This document shows, one piece after another, positions 20,870 to 32,269 of a stretch of DNA of 64,000 nt. The stretch is from Tolypeutes matacus (Eukaryota > Chordata > Mammalia > Cingulata > Chlamyphoridae): contig JAKSZT010054457.1 of the NCBI GenBank assembly GCA_026826555.1, positions 7,638,340-7,702,339 of the forward strand, written 5' to 3'. Below the pieces are notes generated by a model. It ran no database searches. It saw nothing but the letters and a program-made list of their open reading frames with translations, and was not told where the DNA came from. The position numbers and the translations under genes were made by a program. Within the stretch, counting starts at the first letter, position 1; the number at the start of each line of letters is the position of its first letter.

Positions 20870-22535
20870 TAATAATATTTATAGTCTTGGCATAGTGAAG
20901 AACCTTTTTAGTATGACAGAAAAGAAGTAAAAGTGGAATATGCTAACAGATTCTGGGCTCATTTGCATAACTTTAAAAGACTTCTTTCTGACAAAGTGTT
21001 CCATGGACAAGACAGACAAAGTACAAAAGGGAACTTCCAGTTTCAAGTCTGATATGCAAAGAGCTTGGAAGTCATTATTCCCCTCCTTGCAACAAAGAAA
21101 AGACTGAAGAACAGAAAATCAACAACTTTTCTTAGAGATATCAGAGAATTGAGGTCACCCCCCACCCCCAAAACAGGAGAGATAGGTAGATACAGAGAAT
21201 GACAGTTGTGAATTTTTAGTTTCAGGGCTGACCATGGAAAAAGGCAGAACCACTAGATGGCAGTAACACACAGCAAACTTTGTGGGTGGCAACTAGGTTT
21301 GTGTAAGCCCTTCACAAGGAGACTTGCAGACACAAAGGAGAGCGCTACTACCCAGAAGTGGAAGGGAAATTTCTACTAGAGAGGGGAATCAGAGAGGGAG
21401 CCTACCTGTCTAGGTGATATCGTTAAGCAGCATGATGGAGAGTCTGTGGATCAGCCCTGGCTTTGACTTATCTGTGGCTAGCAGATGTTGGGTGTAGTTT
21501 CACAGGGTATGCAAAACTGGCAGGCTCTACATGACTAAACACATGCTTATTTGGGCTATATTTAAAACAATTGTACATGTAAGAATTTGAGATTGGTGCC
21601 AGTAGTCTTTTGAGCTAAAGGGCTTAACTTTGTGTGAGGAAATAAACATCACTGGGGCCATTCTTGCCTGGTTAACATAACAGTCCACCCCCTGGCCCCA
21701 CATTGTTTTATAATTAAGTTGTACGTTATTTTGTAATGCCTTAGTTTGTAACCAGTGATAATGCATCCTAAAAACCCAGTATCTAGGATTTTAAAGCTCA
21801 TTTGCAGCCAATCTGCCCCGTTAGTGAGGGAACCCAGTAGAATAGATCACAAATGCACATAAATTTGATTTTTTCAATCTGTTTACTCAATAGAGTAACA
21901 CTGTGGACCCTTTGTTGTGTATCTCTGGCTATCTGTAAAACATGATGAGTCTTATCTATCCACATGCACCATGTGAGCTTATCTTTCCTTCAGCAGGCTA
22001 AGTGGTTATCTGTCATCATATTCCCTAAAGTAAAAGGGGATTCAATCAAGAGTCCCAGTGTGGAGCTGTTTGTTTAATTTGTGTGGATAATTCCTGGAAC
22101 ATGGCTATCTGTGTTTCTTTTAATTGTTGCATGGTATCTTACGTATTTGTTATTCCTACTAGCCCCTAAATTAGTGATTCTGTGGTGGTGGTTTGTACCA
22201 GAGAGACTATTAGGAGAGTTATCGTGTGTTTGTGGGGACAAGGACTTAGAGTTCATTGCCAAATAAAAATCTATTGGAATTTTGAGCCAAGTATAGGAAA
22301 TATTGTCCAGGGTAGGCAGAGAGAAGTTTTGTGATATGGGAAGCCATTTAATTTCCCTACATGCCCACCAGGCTCCCTCTGCTGCCTGTATTCCCTGTGC
22401 TCCTATGAAGGTAGGCTTAGTGCAATTGTGTGGCTTAGTGCAATTCTAGTTGGTAAGTGGAGTTATCTGCTTTGCATACAGCACCAGAGTCAAATAAATC
22501 AGTTATGGACTTAGCCCCAATTGTCCACATATTTG
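20870..22535. other. Unclassified intergenic DNA, possibly old ERV internal sequence
   Basis: No coding gene is supported; the open frames are short and without domains. Parts of 21600-22500 ('taacataacagtccaccccctggcc' and following) resemble ERVL-type internal sequence, but I cannot confirm this. A CTCF-like site is noted at 21250. Confidence 0.3.
21250..21263 (+). promoter_or_regulatory. Possible CTCF binding site
   Basis: The 14 bases ccactagatggcag match the core of the CTCF consensus closely. One motif instance does not prove binding. Confidence 0.35.
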
Positions 22536-22539
22536 CTTG

Positions 22540-22805
22540 AGATTAGCTGTAGTGTTTTGGAGCTGTATGTACCCCAGAAAAACATGTTTTTAAACTTAAT
22601 CCATTCCTGTGGGTGTGAACCCAATTTAAATCCGGCTTCATTTAAGACCTTTAATCTGTCTCTGGGGAGAAAGCATCACCTTGATGATGCCTTTATTTTG
22701 CCTTTTTTCATAACCTCAAAGCCATGAGCTATTAAATTCCCATTGTTTAAGCCAACCCTTTGCATGGTATTTGCTTTGAGCAGCCGAGGAAACTGAAACT
22801 TTAGT
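22540..22805 (+). repeat. Medium-reiterated LTR/MER-like repeat, copy 2 (internally shortened)
   Basis: It holds 'ctgtatgtaccccagaaaaa', 'attcctgtgggtgtgaaccc' and the terminal 'gagcagccgaggaaactgaaac'. These are the reverse complements of blocks in 1326-1790. The middle of the element is missing here. Confidence 0.6.
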
Positions 22806-23109
22806 CTATGGATATCATTGTTAGATGTTAATGTTTAGAGAATAGGCTAAATTATAAATGAGGTTTAGTGGGGAGGTTGGCCAAGGAGAGGTGTTACGCT
22901 ATGTGTACTAAAATCAGGTTGGGAGAAACAAGCCCAGCATGAGGTTAGATTTGCAATCTTATATATTTTTGTGGCTAAGGCTACATATAGGTTTGGTTTT
23001 GTGGGCAATTGTATGTTCTTCCTTGTTTGGAGTGAAGTGCATTAGTGGTTGACTTTCCTGACAATTTCCCTTCCTTTCTGGCCATTTTTTCTAATCTCTA
23101 TCCCTAGAT

Positions 23110-23395
23110 CCTCCTAATCTCCTCTAATTAAAAAAATGTACCAGAACTAGTGGTATCAGATTTAGCAACAACATTACAAGATACCCAAATAAATGTGAAA
23201 TATTGTATAGGACATACTTATCCTAGCAAATTATTCATTGTTAATCTGAAATTCAAATTGAAGAGGGAATCCTGCACTTTATCTTACAACCCTAACCAGG
23301 ACTCACTTCATGGATCTCTTCTCTATTTTATTTACACCACTCATTATGTACTCTCTTTTAAAGTCAATGTTTTAAATAAAATTTGTATGTTAATA
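23110..23395 (+). repeat. Diverged interspersed repeat
   Basis: The order 'ggtatcagatttagcaaca', 'ggacatacttatcc' and 'aatctgaaattcaaattgaa' is familiar from a common old mammalian repeat of L1 3' end type. The family is not assigned. The 88-codon open frame is not a gene. Confidence 0.4.
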
Positions 23396-23399
23396 ACTC

Positions 23400-23722
23400 C
23401 CAGATTCTGCCTATAGCGTGAACCTCTTCACCAAACCCTAGATCCACATATCCAACCACTACTTGATCTCTGCATGGCAATGCAATGGTGACGTCACCCC
23501 TTTCTCTTTCAGGTTCTGTTGACTTCTAGCATCTTCCTCCTCAACATGCCTTTCTCTTCATGAAGGCTCCAGTAATAAGATTAAGACCCATCCTGATAAA
23601 GGCCATCTTCAAAAATAACATCTTCATAAGTTTCTGTTTATAGTGGTTTCACACAAGCAGGAATGGATTAAGAACATGTTTCTTTCTGGGATACATAATT
23701 CAACCTACCATACCTTGCTTCA
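23400..23722 (-). repeat. Medium-reiterated LTR/MER-like repeat, copy 3
   Basis: It shares 'ccagtaataagattaagacccatcctga', 'caagcaggaatggattaagaacatg' and 'ctttctgggatacataattcaac' with the family in copies 1 and 2. Orientation is the same as copy 1. Confidence 0.6.
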
Positions 23723-24139
23723 GCCATTTCTCTATTTTCCATTTATTTTCAGCAAAGTAGCCAATATTCTTAGTAAAATATAGATTTTATCATATTCTTC
23801 TTCTCTCTCAAACCCTCCAGCGCCTTCCCATTTTACTCAGTAAAATAGCCTGAATCATTTCTATGACTACAGGGCAGGCCATGAGCTGTACCCCACTTCC
23901 CACTTGTCTGATCTCACCTCCAAATTACTCTGCCTCTGGTTGTCTCAGCTTCAGACAGGCCTCCTTGCCATTCCCTGAACGCTCTCCATGCATTCTTATT
24001 AAAACCTTAATTCACTGGACAAATGCTTAGATTCTTCCATACTGGGACAAAATGATTTAGTTGGTAGTGCCTGGCCTATACTCCGGAGCAGCTCATACTA
24101 ACAACCCCCGGGTTAGCAAAGTTCTCTTGCACCTAGTAC

Positions 24140-24975
24140 TGGTACAGGAGCCAACACGTAGATGTCAGGGTCACGTCCAAAACTACGGATGGAGCAACCT
24201 TTATCCGGTTTTCCTAGTCCTTCGCCCTCCTGTAGAACCTCTGAAAGTTTCTAACCACCCTGCCAGCCAGATCGTTTTTCATAAAATAAATCTAACCAAC
24301 ACACCTCCTAAAACACTTCACTTCCTCCCTGATCCCTCTTAATGCGTCGCTTCCCCCATCACGCGCTATCACGGCTCCATGAACTCTTACTTCCTAGAAT
24401 CCACCCAACTGTAATTAGACACTTCAGTCTTTTAGTCTTTGGATAAAATCCGGGTCCCAGCGGCTGCAAGGTCCCAGGGCTGACCGTGCGCTCTGGACCT
24501 TCTCCCTCATTCGGATTCTGAGCGGAGCGACCCGGGAGAAATCGCAGCCCCTGCTGGTGAGCGCGACCAATGCAGTTTTTGTTGTTTGTATTTGCAGCCA
24601 CGACAGAACTAGGGACTGCGATGGGCTGGGGTCGGCTTTTCTGGTATTCCAGGTGACTCTGAGCACCGCCCCCAGCACCCCGCTGGGTCACCCCATCCCA
24701 GCTGCGACCCTCGCTGGGTCACCCCATCCCAGCTGCGGCCGCCGCGGTCGGCCCAGCTCAGGTCGGTCCGAGGCTCCAGCCCCTTTCTGAATCCTCCCTC
24801 ACCTGTGGCCCGCAGCTGCTCACCTGCAGATGCTCCACTGGGCTCCTGGCTCTGTGCTAGGTAGGAGAGGCCCTTATATCTTCAGGGAGTGGGCGGTGTT
24901 GCAGGAACCACCCATTCGGGGCAGAAGGCTCCTCCTTCAGATGGGGAGCAGACCAGGTCAGGAGATAGAACACCC
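24140..24975 (+). repeat. Duplicated segment, copy B (partner at 7600-8125)
   Basis: Ordered blocks match 7600-8125 in the same orientation, with a CpG-rich middle part (24430-24780) that is absent or eroded in copy A. See the regulatory entry for that middle part. Confidence 0.6.
24430..24800. promoter_or_regulatory. CpG-rich promoter-like segment
   Basis: CpG is common here ('ccgtgcgctctgg', 'gagcggagcgacccggg', 'ggccgccgcggtcgg') while the rest of the window is CpG-poor. A 23 bp 'gctgggtcaccccatcccagctgcg' unit is repeated twice at 24682-24737. A plus-strand splice-donor-like gtgagc follows 'cccctgctg' near 24553. This could be the promoter and first exon of a transcript running to the right, but no downstream coding exon is seen, so the gene is not known. 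Confidence 0.5.
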
Positions 24976-24979
24976 AAAT

Positions 24980-26585
24980 TGTCAGTTCACTAAGACGAGA
25001 ACATGGCCTGGTTCATGCTTAAAACCCTGTAGAGAGTTCCCTTTCCTGGGGTCTTTTTTTTTTTTTTTTTAAGGATCAGGGCAGGGTGAAGGCCATAGTC
25101 CCACAAGGTAAGGAAGGTGTAGAAGCAAACTTTTATAGGGAAAGCACATAGAAATTTTGGATTTGGGAAAGCAAGGGGTATAATTTTAAAAAACATCTGA
25201 TGTGTTGAGACTTCCTCTGTAATCTTAGACACTCCCGGCTCCCAGCTACCACTGTAAGTGGTAACAGCTGCTGAATATTGACCTTCAGCCTGAGCTTTGC
25301 AGTGATCTTATTTATTTATCCAGTCACATCTTTGACAACTCATTAGTTTAGTTCTATACTCACCAAACTTTAAGTGCTCACTTAATAAACTAGGTATTAG
25401 AAGCTTGAAACACCAACATGACAGCCACAATTTCTGAAAGCAGGCAGCGGACAGGCTAGGGAGAAGAGACATCAAGAACACAATGCAGATTTTGTCCTGT
25501 TTCAAAGGGGATGATGATCTTTTCAAGAGAGAGGATACAGTTTTTTTTTTTAATCAGGAACATAAATGCCTGCCTTCATGGCCAGGACCACTGTATCATT
25601 TAGAACTATCTGCTGCAAAACTTTTGAAAAATAAAAATGACATTTATGGTTGTAAAACACAAAGGTAGAATAGTAATAATGCACTGATCTCTAGTTGCCA
25701 CTGCAGGACATGTCCAAACTCATAGAGCTATATCTTTAATAGTTCTTGGTATACCCTGGAAGTAGTCTGTGTACATATGGTATATGTTCATATCCTCTTT
25801 TTAAATAAAAGTACAATTGTTTTTCCACAACATACTTCTCTCAAATTTGTTCACTTAACATCACTTAACATAAGGTCTTAGGAATTTTTCTATGTCAGGG
25901 CAAATATTTCACTTTTTGGGTCAACTTTGAGCAAAAACAAAATGGAAAATATCATATGAGTGTTTTTGAAAAACCAATAGGATCGCCTTTGCAACATTTT
26001 GTTATCCTCTCATTTAAAAATAAAAGATACAATTTATTGAGTACTTTACATTATAGACCCTGTGCCACAGGCTTTGCTCAGACATCCAATTGTATCTGCA
26101 TGAGAATAGTGTATGTAGAAAGGGAGGCACCTTATCCAGGGCTATAAGTTTGGAAAGTCACTTAGCTGTGCTGCCACAACACCCTATCACTTTCAAAATA
26201 CTTTCACTAATCTCTAAATTTTTACTCCTTGACATGGTAATACCAGATTTGAGATACCCTCCATAAAGTGAAATAGTCAAAGAGGAGGAAAAGAGTGATT
26301 TATTAGAAGATCTCCATGCAAGCACATGCTACCATGTGCCATGCCATGTTGCAGAGAAGCCAAGTATTACCAGCAGCCTTGATGATGTCTTGATTTGGAC
26401 ATTCTCACCACCTCAAATGGTAAGCTAACAAACTCCCATTTTTAATGATATCTGTTTTGAGCAGTCTAGGAAACTAAAAACACCATCCTATTATAAATAC
26501 CTGGCATGGTGTGGTGTATTTGTTACACCTGATGAAAGCTCATTTTCATAATTGTACTATTAACTCTAGTTCATGGTAAAACTTA
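24980..26585. other. Intergenic DNA with old repeat fragments
   Basis: Positions ~25690-25900 resemble an old L1 fragment (minus), 26030-26170 a weak MIR (minus), and 26340-26510 the end of an LTR-like repeat ('gagcagtctaggaaactaaa'). A long T-run sits at 25054-25071. No gene is supported. Confidence 0.4.
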
Positions 26586-26619
26586 GGGTTCATTGTGTTG
26601 TACAGTTTTATGGATTTTC

Positions 26620-27016
26620 TTTTTTAAATTTTTACTCTATTACCACATATACACCCTAGCATTTCTCCCTTTCAACCACTATATATATATAATTTCAGTG
26701 CTTTTAATTTTGTTCACATGTTGTACTATCATCACTATCATCAATTACCAAAACATTTCCATTCTTCCAAATGGAAATTCTGTACATTTTAAGCCTTAAC
26801 CCCCTATTCCTTAACCTCACTGCAACACAAGTTAACTGATATTCTAGATTCTGACTCCATGAGTTTGTTTATTCTAAATTCATATCAGTGAGTTAATATA
26901 ATATTTATCCTTTTGTGTCTTGCTTATTTCCATCAATGTGAGGTCTTCAAGGTTCATGTTGCTGCATGTATCAGAATTTGATTATTTTTTACAGCTGAAT
27001 AATATTCCATTGTGTA
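26620..27016 (-). mobile_element. L1 fragment, ORF2 end and 3' UTR
   Basis: On the minus strand it begins with the L1 ORF2 C-terminal wording 'cacaatggaatattattcagct' and goes on into 3' UTR. It is 5'-truncated and diverged. It meets a plus-strand L1 3' end at ~27030-27100 but covers a different part, so I treat the two as separate insertions. Confidence 0.7.
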
Positions 27017-27099
27017 GCAGGATGGAGTTTGAGTGGTTAGAACAAGGCAGGGTTTCTTTTCTTCATTTATTGTATTGCCAGTTCCTAGAATAGTGCCTG

Positions 27100-27510
27100 T
27101 GGAAGAAGCCTACCTGAAAAGCTACATACTGTATGATTCCAAGTATATGACATTTTGGAATAAGCAAAACTATAGAGACAGTAAAAGCATCAGTGATTAC
27201 CAGGGATTCGTGGGCTGGGAAAGAGGGATTGATATGTGGTGCACAGGAAATTTTAGGGCAGTTGAACTATTCTATATAAAATTGTAGTGGTGGATTCATG
27301 GCATTATGCATTTATCAAAACCCCTAAAACCGTACAATACAAAGAATGAACCCTAATGTAAACTATGGACTTTAATAATAATGTACCAATATTGGTTCAT
27401 CATTTGTAACAAATGTACCACATTAATGCAAGATGTTAGTAAATGGGGAAATTGTAAGAAAGAACATTTTCTACTATCTGCTCAGTATTTTGTAAACCTA
27501 AAACTACTCT
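27100..27510 (+). mobile_element. L1 3' UTR fragment
   Basis: The start 'ctacatactgtatgattcc' is the sequence right after L1 ORF2. Later blocks ('gtaaactatggac', 'gtaacaaatgtaccac.ttaatgcaagatg') match the first unit of the two-part L1 3' UTR seen at 55.0-55.4 kb. It ends in a short A-run at 27511. Confidence 0.75.
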
Positions 27511-27514
27511 TAAA

Positions 27515-28905
27515 AAAAAGAAAGACCAGGTAACCAAGTGCAATTTGTGATCAATAAAGAACATTATTGGAATAACTGGGGAAATTTGAATACAGACCCT
27601 ATATTTGATAAGAAAATAACAGAATTATATTGGTTTATAATACATTTATGCAAGAGCAAGCCCTGTCCTTATGAGATATATATTGAAATATTTATCCTCT
27701 CAGTGGTTCAACATAGGAAAAAAAAGTTATATATAAATGAAAAGCGATAAAGCAAATGGGGCAAAATAACAACTTTTGAATCTACTTGAAGTATATAGTG
27801 TGTTCATTATATTGTTCTTCATGTGTGAAGCATAAAATTTTTCAAAATGAAAAGATTTTTTAAGGCAAGTAAAAATTTTCCCAAACTTTCCTTTAAAAGG
27901 GAAAATAGTTTATCTTCAAAAAATATTATTAAAGACATGGCATATTAGAGATTAGCATTGTAAGATATTAAATGTCAGTTCCTTGATAGATATATACTTT
28001 GAAAAGAATATGCAATGCATTTTCTTTTTCTTTTATATTCACATTCATAATTCTGTTTTAATGACAAGAAATAACTTGTTTTCCATAACACTTAACTCGT
28101 TGAATTTCAATTTCTTCCTAATACTTCTGAATTTCTACTGGTGTGCAAAATGGATAATTGTTTAGAAAATAGAACCAATTTAGTTTTTGGTTATATGACT
28201 GGTGCATGAATGTGATAAGAAAGTAAGTGTGATAGAAGCAATTTAAAGAGGATAAAGCTAATTCAAACTAAAGAAAAAAACCTAGCAGATATGAAATAAT
28301 ATCTCATCTCATTTATGTTTTTTTAAGGCAAAATTTTGTATGTATCTACATTGAAAAAAAAAAAGAAAGAAAAAAAAAAAGATTCAGAAACATATACCAA
28401 AAAAGTCAATGGGAGTTACCAATGGGGAGGGCGATGTAATTGTGTTTTTAGGGATGATTAGTGGGGTGGGAAAGTATGGGGAAGATGAAAAATTTATCTG
28501 TAATTTTCTGTGCTGTTTAAAATTTTAGATAGGTCTTTTTCTATATGTGATTAATAATATTTTCAAAAGATATTAGGTTAACTAACTTGCCACTCTGCAT
28601 GTATAAGGTATTATTTCCATGGTTTTTGCTAGTCAGAGAGAAATTATTCATATTCATTGAATTTTATGGCTTGTTTTATTTTAGTTTGGTTGTTATGGGG
28701 ACCTTGGCAGTTCATTGTATATTGTCGATAGCTCATAAAGAGCCAGTTTCTTAATTTTTAATTTTCCTCTTCATCCTCATTCTTTTTCATTCTCCCTTCC
28801 CCACAGATGTCACATTAATACTTGATAAATTATTTTAACCATGTTTGTATCCTTGAAAAATAGGAAGTGTTCTTTGTGTCCCCTGGTTACTTGGTAATTA
28901 CTACT
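27515..28905 (+). other. Old L1 3' end fragments and AT-rich DNA
   Basis: Positions ~27515-27870 resemble the 3' end of an old L1M ('gtggttcaacataggaaaa' to 'catttttcaaaatgaaaag'-like end). Positions ~28340-28560 look like another L1 3' end after an A-rich run. The remainder is AT-rich with no gene. Confidence 0.4.
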
Positions 28906-28911
28906 GTTTAC

Positions 28912-28921
28912 NNNNNNNNNN
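28912..28921. other. Assembly gap (10 Ns)
   Basis: Ten unknown bases directly precede a SINE tail. The true gap size is unknown. Confidence 0.99.
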
Positions 28922-29098
28922 TTTTTTAAGATTTTATTTATTTATTCATTTCTCCCCCCCTTGCTGCTTGTGCTCGCTGGGTCAGCCAACCACGCTGTGC
29001 GGGCGGGCCTGCCCCCACCAGGAGGCCCCGGGAACCGAACCCGGGGCCTCCCATATGGTAAACGGGAGCCCTACTGATTGAGCCACAGCTGCTTCCCC
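28922..29098 (-). mobile_element. DAS-type SINE, GC-rich body
   Basis: On the minus strand it starts 'gggaagcagctgtggctcaa' (A-box region), has 'ccgggttcggttcccgg' (B-box region), a GC-rich linker, and ends in an AAATAAATAAATAAAATC-type tail (28922-28950). This is a different and apparently younger subtype than those at 14.3 and 30.8 kb. Its tail touches the assembly gap. Confidence 0.85.
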
Positions 29099-29099
29099 T

Positions 29100-29285
29100 G
29101 AGGTATTATTAACTACCATCCAGTGAGAACCTTCTATGTACCAGGACTGATGCTAAGAACAGTTTACCCTCCTCGGTAAATCCTTCTGACTTGTCAGAGG
29201 TTATATAACACGAATGGAGGGGCTGGGATTTCAGCCCAGAACCTGGCTGAGTCTTTGCTCCCAGCACCCCACCAGGATTCCTCCC
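29100..29285 (-). repeat. MIR SINE
   Basis: Read as given, it follows the reverse MIR order: 'ctatgtaccaggactgatgctaag', 'cagaggttatataacacgaa', 'ggggctgggatttcagcccag', and closing Ser/Cys-rich-free repeat wording. It directly abuts the SINE on its left. Confidence 0.7.
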
Positions 29286-29688
29286 CTTCTAGGGACATGG
29301 GAAGCAATCTCTACTGTACCATGTCAGCAATCTTTGCCACTGAGATGAGGCACAAATATAATCTCTATTTTTTCATGCTGAAGTACCTGGATTATTAAAA
29401 AGATTTGCATTGTTTTCAAAAGTGGACATTAGTTTCTATGATTAATCTACTTTACAGATTTTCATGTTAAGTTGTTAATTATGCTGGGTTTGACTATGTT
29501 GACTTATGTGAGCTATTTATTTTTTTCACAAAATAATACCAGTGTTTTGGTTTTCAATCAAACATGTTAAAATAGTCTCCCATTTCAGAGTCTCCTCAGC
29601 TGATCACTGAGTTGTCTATCGCCCTTACTGTCAGTTTGTATGCCTTTTGCTGGTGGCTCCACCTGCCATTTTAGACTAATCTTTCAAT

Positions 29689-30417
29689 ATGGAGTGAGTG
29701 TTTACGCATTTGGAGCCCCTGCTTTCCAGTGGAATTTGAAGTACTGCCTTTTGATTCTGAATCAGCCTTCAGATGACTGTTTTTGTTATCTCTGGAGCAA
29801 AGCTGTTTTAAAAGCCTGAGCTGATGGAAGTGCCAACAGCTTATATGATATCACTGAAGGAGAGCAGGAAAGCTTATTGACTGAATTCATCAATGAAGAT
29901 TTTGATTCCGTTAGGCCTGAAGTCAGAGAGTACTACACTAGTATGGGAGGTGAGGTGATTTCAACTCCTGATCAAGACCACACTGACTTTACCAAGTGCC
30001 TTCAAGTACTCCAAAAGAAGATAGAAGAAAAAGACCTAAAGGTTGAGATGATTGTGACACTGGGAGGACTTGCTGGACATTTTGACCAGTTTATGGCATC
30101 TGTGAGCACACTTTTTCAAGAAAATGTTATCACTCCTTTGCCAATTATAATAATTCAAGAGGAATCTTTCATTTACTTCCTGCAACCAGCAAAGCACTAG
30201 TTGCAAGTCAACACTGGAATGGAAGGAGATTGGTGTGACCTGATCCCTATGGAAAGCCTTGCAATTATGTTGCCACAACAGGCCTAAAGTGGAACCTCAC
30301 AGATGATGTGCTTGGTTTGGAGTACTGATCAGTACTTCTAACAACTACTATAGATGTGGGGTAGGGCCGGTGGAAACTGATCAGACAATCCTCTGGACCA
30401 TGGCCATCAAAAACTAA
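29689..30417 (+). pseudogene. TPK1: TPK1 retrocopy (thiamine pyrophosphokinase)
   Basis: The intronless sequence follows TPK1, which makes thiamine pyrophosphate from thiamine and ATP in the cytosol. The N-terminus can be traced from ATG 29689 ('ggagcccctgctttcca', then a YCL(L)ILNQPS block). The best frame, 29877-30200, includes [31 protein letters not shown] and TLGGLAG. The rest continues through out-of-frame remains to the C-terminal WTMAIKN and a TAA at 30415-30417. Breaks include an early stop in the N-terminus, a stop before 'GANRLYD', a stop after the PAKH position, and indels between 30200 and 30330. The parental DFDS metal-binding motif is kept. Without introns and with several breaks it is a dead processed copy. 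3' UTR probably extends to about 30740, where a SINE begins. Confidence 0.93.
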
Positions 30418-30745
30418 CATATGGATCAGCATCCATAGGTGTGCATCTACCTTACCTCATTGCCAATGAGTTATTACTGAAGAAGAACAGTTTACCCGGG
30501 TTTACCAGAATCTTCACTGCCCCAGGAAACCCTCTAGTTTTAAAGATGTTAATGTTTAGGTAATCCAGGTAACATTAGTAATGACAGATCTGAATTTTAC
30601 AAGGAGAGACAAAAGCATTATTTGTTAGGAAAGTAAATAAGCTCAGTTGCTTTCAGTTGGAAACGAATATGAATCATTCTATTTAAAAATTCAGTACTGG
30701 TTACTCTTGTGTTATTATTTATTCCTTTTATCCTAGAAAATTGCA
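30418..30745 (+). other. Probable 3' UTR of the TPK1 retrocopy
   Basis: The stretch follows the TPK1 stop without an obvious boundary until the SINE at 30746. I do not recognise it, but its place suggests 3' UTR. No separate A-tail is visible because the SINE tail sits there. Confidence 0.4.
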
Positions 30746-30975
30746 TTTAATTTTTTTTTTTTGAGGTACCAGGGGCTGGGGATTGAACCCAGGACCTTGT
30801 ATGTGCGAAGCTGGCACTCAACCATTGAGCAACATTGGCTTCCCTGAGTTGGTTTGTTTGTTTCTTTTGTTTGCTGTTTGTTTTTGTTTTTTTAGGAAGA
30901 ACCAGGAACAGAATCTGGGACCTTCTATGTGGGAGGCAGGAGCTCAACCACTTGAGCCATATCTGCTCTCTGCAT
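30746..30975 (-). mobile_element. DAS-type dimeric SINE
   Basis: Two tRNA-like units (30764-30845 and 30893-30970) lie on the minus strand, joined by the 'gttggtttgtttgtttc' linker also present at 14514-14547. Each has A-box and B-box remnants ('gctcaa.tggtt' and 'ttgattc/gggttcaatcccc' regions). The T-run at 30750-30763 is the A-tail. Confidence 0.85.
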
Positions 30976-31599
30976 TTAATTGTGAAGCTGATAAAACTCC
31001 TTTTGGAGTCTAGCACCTCACTAGCTTCTGCAGCCTATCCTTAAATGCTTTTAACAACAAGGGCTACTTCTGAATGTCTTTTATTATTAAATTTCTCTAT
31101 AAAATTTATATCACCTTTTACTGAGTGAAAATATTCCCTCCAGAATGAGATGTTAAAACTACACTATTTCACTCTGGCTTAATACTGTCTCTGGTATTAT
31201 CTTTTAAAAAATGGCTTCCAGATTGGGATTTTAAAACTATAGTATTTCACTATGGTCTATTACTCTCTCTGATATTATCATTTTTTGAAAAAATTATTGA
31301 CCTAAGTATTATTTTGAGAACAGGTAATTATGTAAGTTCTAGATGAAGAGAAAAGTGGTATGACAGGTAAATGATAATTCTTGAAGCCCATCCTACTAAT
31401 ATTTTAACCCCCAAATTCAACTTCTGAAATATGTGTCCTAAACGATAGATCAAAATTGTCTCCAACATAATTAGGACCTAGACTGAAAAAGTTGTGCAGA
31501 AGAAACTTGAGAATAAAAATTCATTTTTTCTGGTATGTCATTACTAAAAACACTTATTGTTCATAGAACGCAATTTTCTTCAACCAGGAAGTAGTTTGG

Positions 31600-31775
31600 A
31601 GGTCGATAGAGTTATAGGAACATAGTGTAATTAAAAAAGCCTGACAGCCTGTTTTCTTTTCCCAGTTCTGCCATTCACCTAAGTTCTCTGAACCCCTTTC
31701 CTCATCTGTAAAGTGGAAGGGGTTGGAATGATTGTATCTGAGGTTCCTTCCCACACTCAATTGTAAATACTGGCA
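31600..31775 (+). repeat. MIR SINE
   Basis: The run 'cagttctgccattcacctaagttctctgaacccctttcctcatctgtaaagtgg' is a standard MIR 3' half. The 5' part is eroded. Confidence 0.8.
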
Positions 31776-31779
31776 CTTT

Positions 31780-32265
31780 GCTGTTGTCAGGCAGATGATG
31801 CACATGGTTACTGACATAGCCAGGTTAAACAACCTGGTCCACTGAATATATAAAAGTTTCTTTTATAAGGGCCCCTCTTCATTAGACTTTAGCCTTTATT
31901 ATATACTTACTAAAGCAAATGTTGCCATACAAACAATGATTGAACATGAACCTGCCCACCATGTTTCATGAACACGTAATCCCTATGTGGTTGTAAGGAA
32001 AGGGACCAGCAGCTGTTTTCTCCTTGGTGCTAAAAGAGTTGATTATGAAAAGTCAATGTGAGGCTTAGATTGCAAATAGGAAATGAAAAGGGGATCAGTT
32101 CAACTAGCATGCAATTCTGAACATGTGTTCGTTAGAAAAAACAATTATTTTATGGATATACATGTGAGATTGATTTCTGGGTGTCAAATTTTTTAATTAT
32201 CAAAAATATTTTTCCATAAGTTCTTCTCATAGCTTCTGGGTTTATTATGAAGATGATGAAGATTA
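31780..32265. other. AT-rich intergenic DNA
   Basis: I see no gene or nameable repeat here. Confidence 0.35.
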
Positions 32266-32269
32266 TGAT

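Noticed and set aside
24359..24790. Several open frames in the CpG-rich segment as a coding exon
   Set aside because: High GC lengthens chance frames on both strands. No protein family is recognisable, so I kept only the promoter-like call.
26620..27510. Twin-primed L1 like that at 37.2 kb
   Set aside because: The minus-strand part reaches into the 3' UTR and overlaps in content with the plus-strand part, so two separate insertions fit better.
28922..29098. A functional tRNA gene on the minus strand
   Set aside because: A- and B-box-like parts are there, but the tRNA-like fold is degenerate and is followed by a SINE body and A-rich tail.
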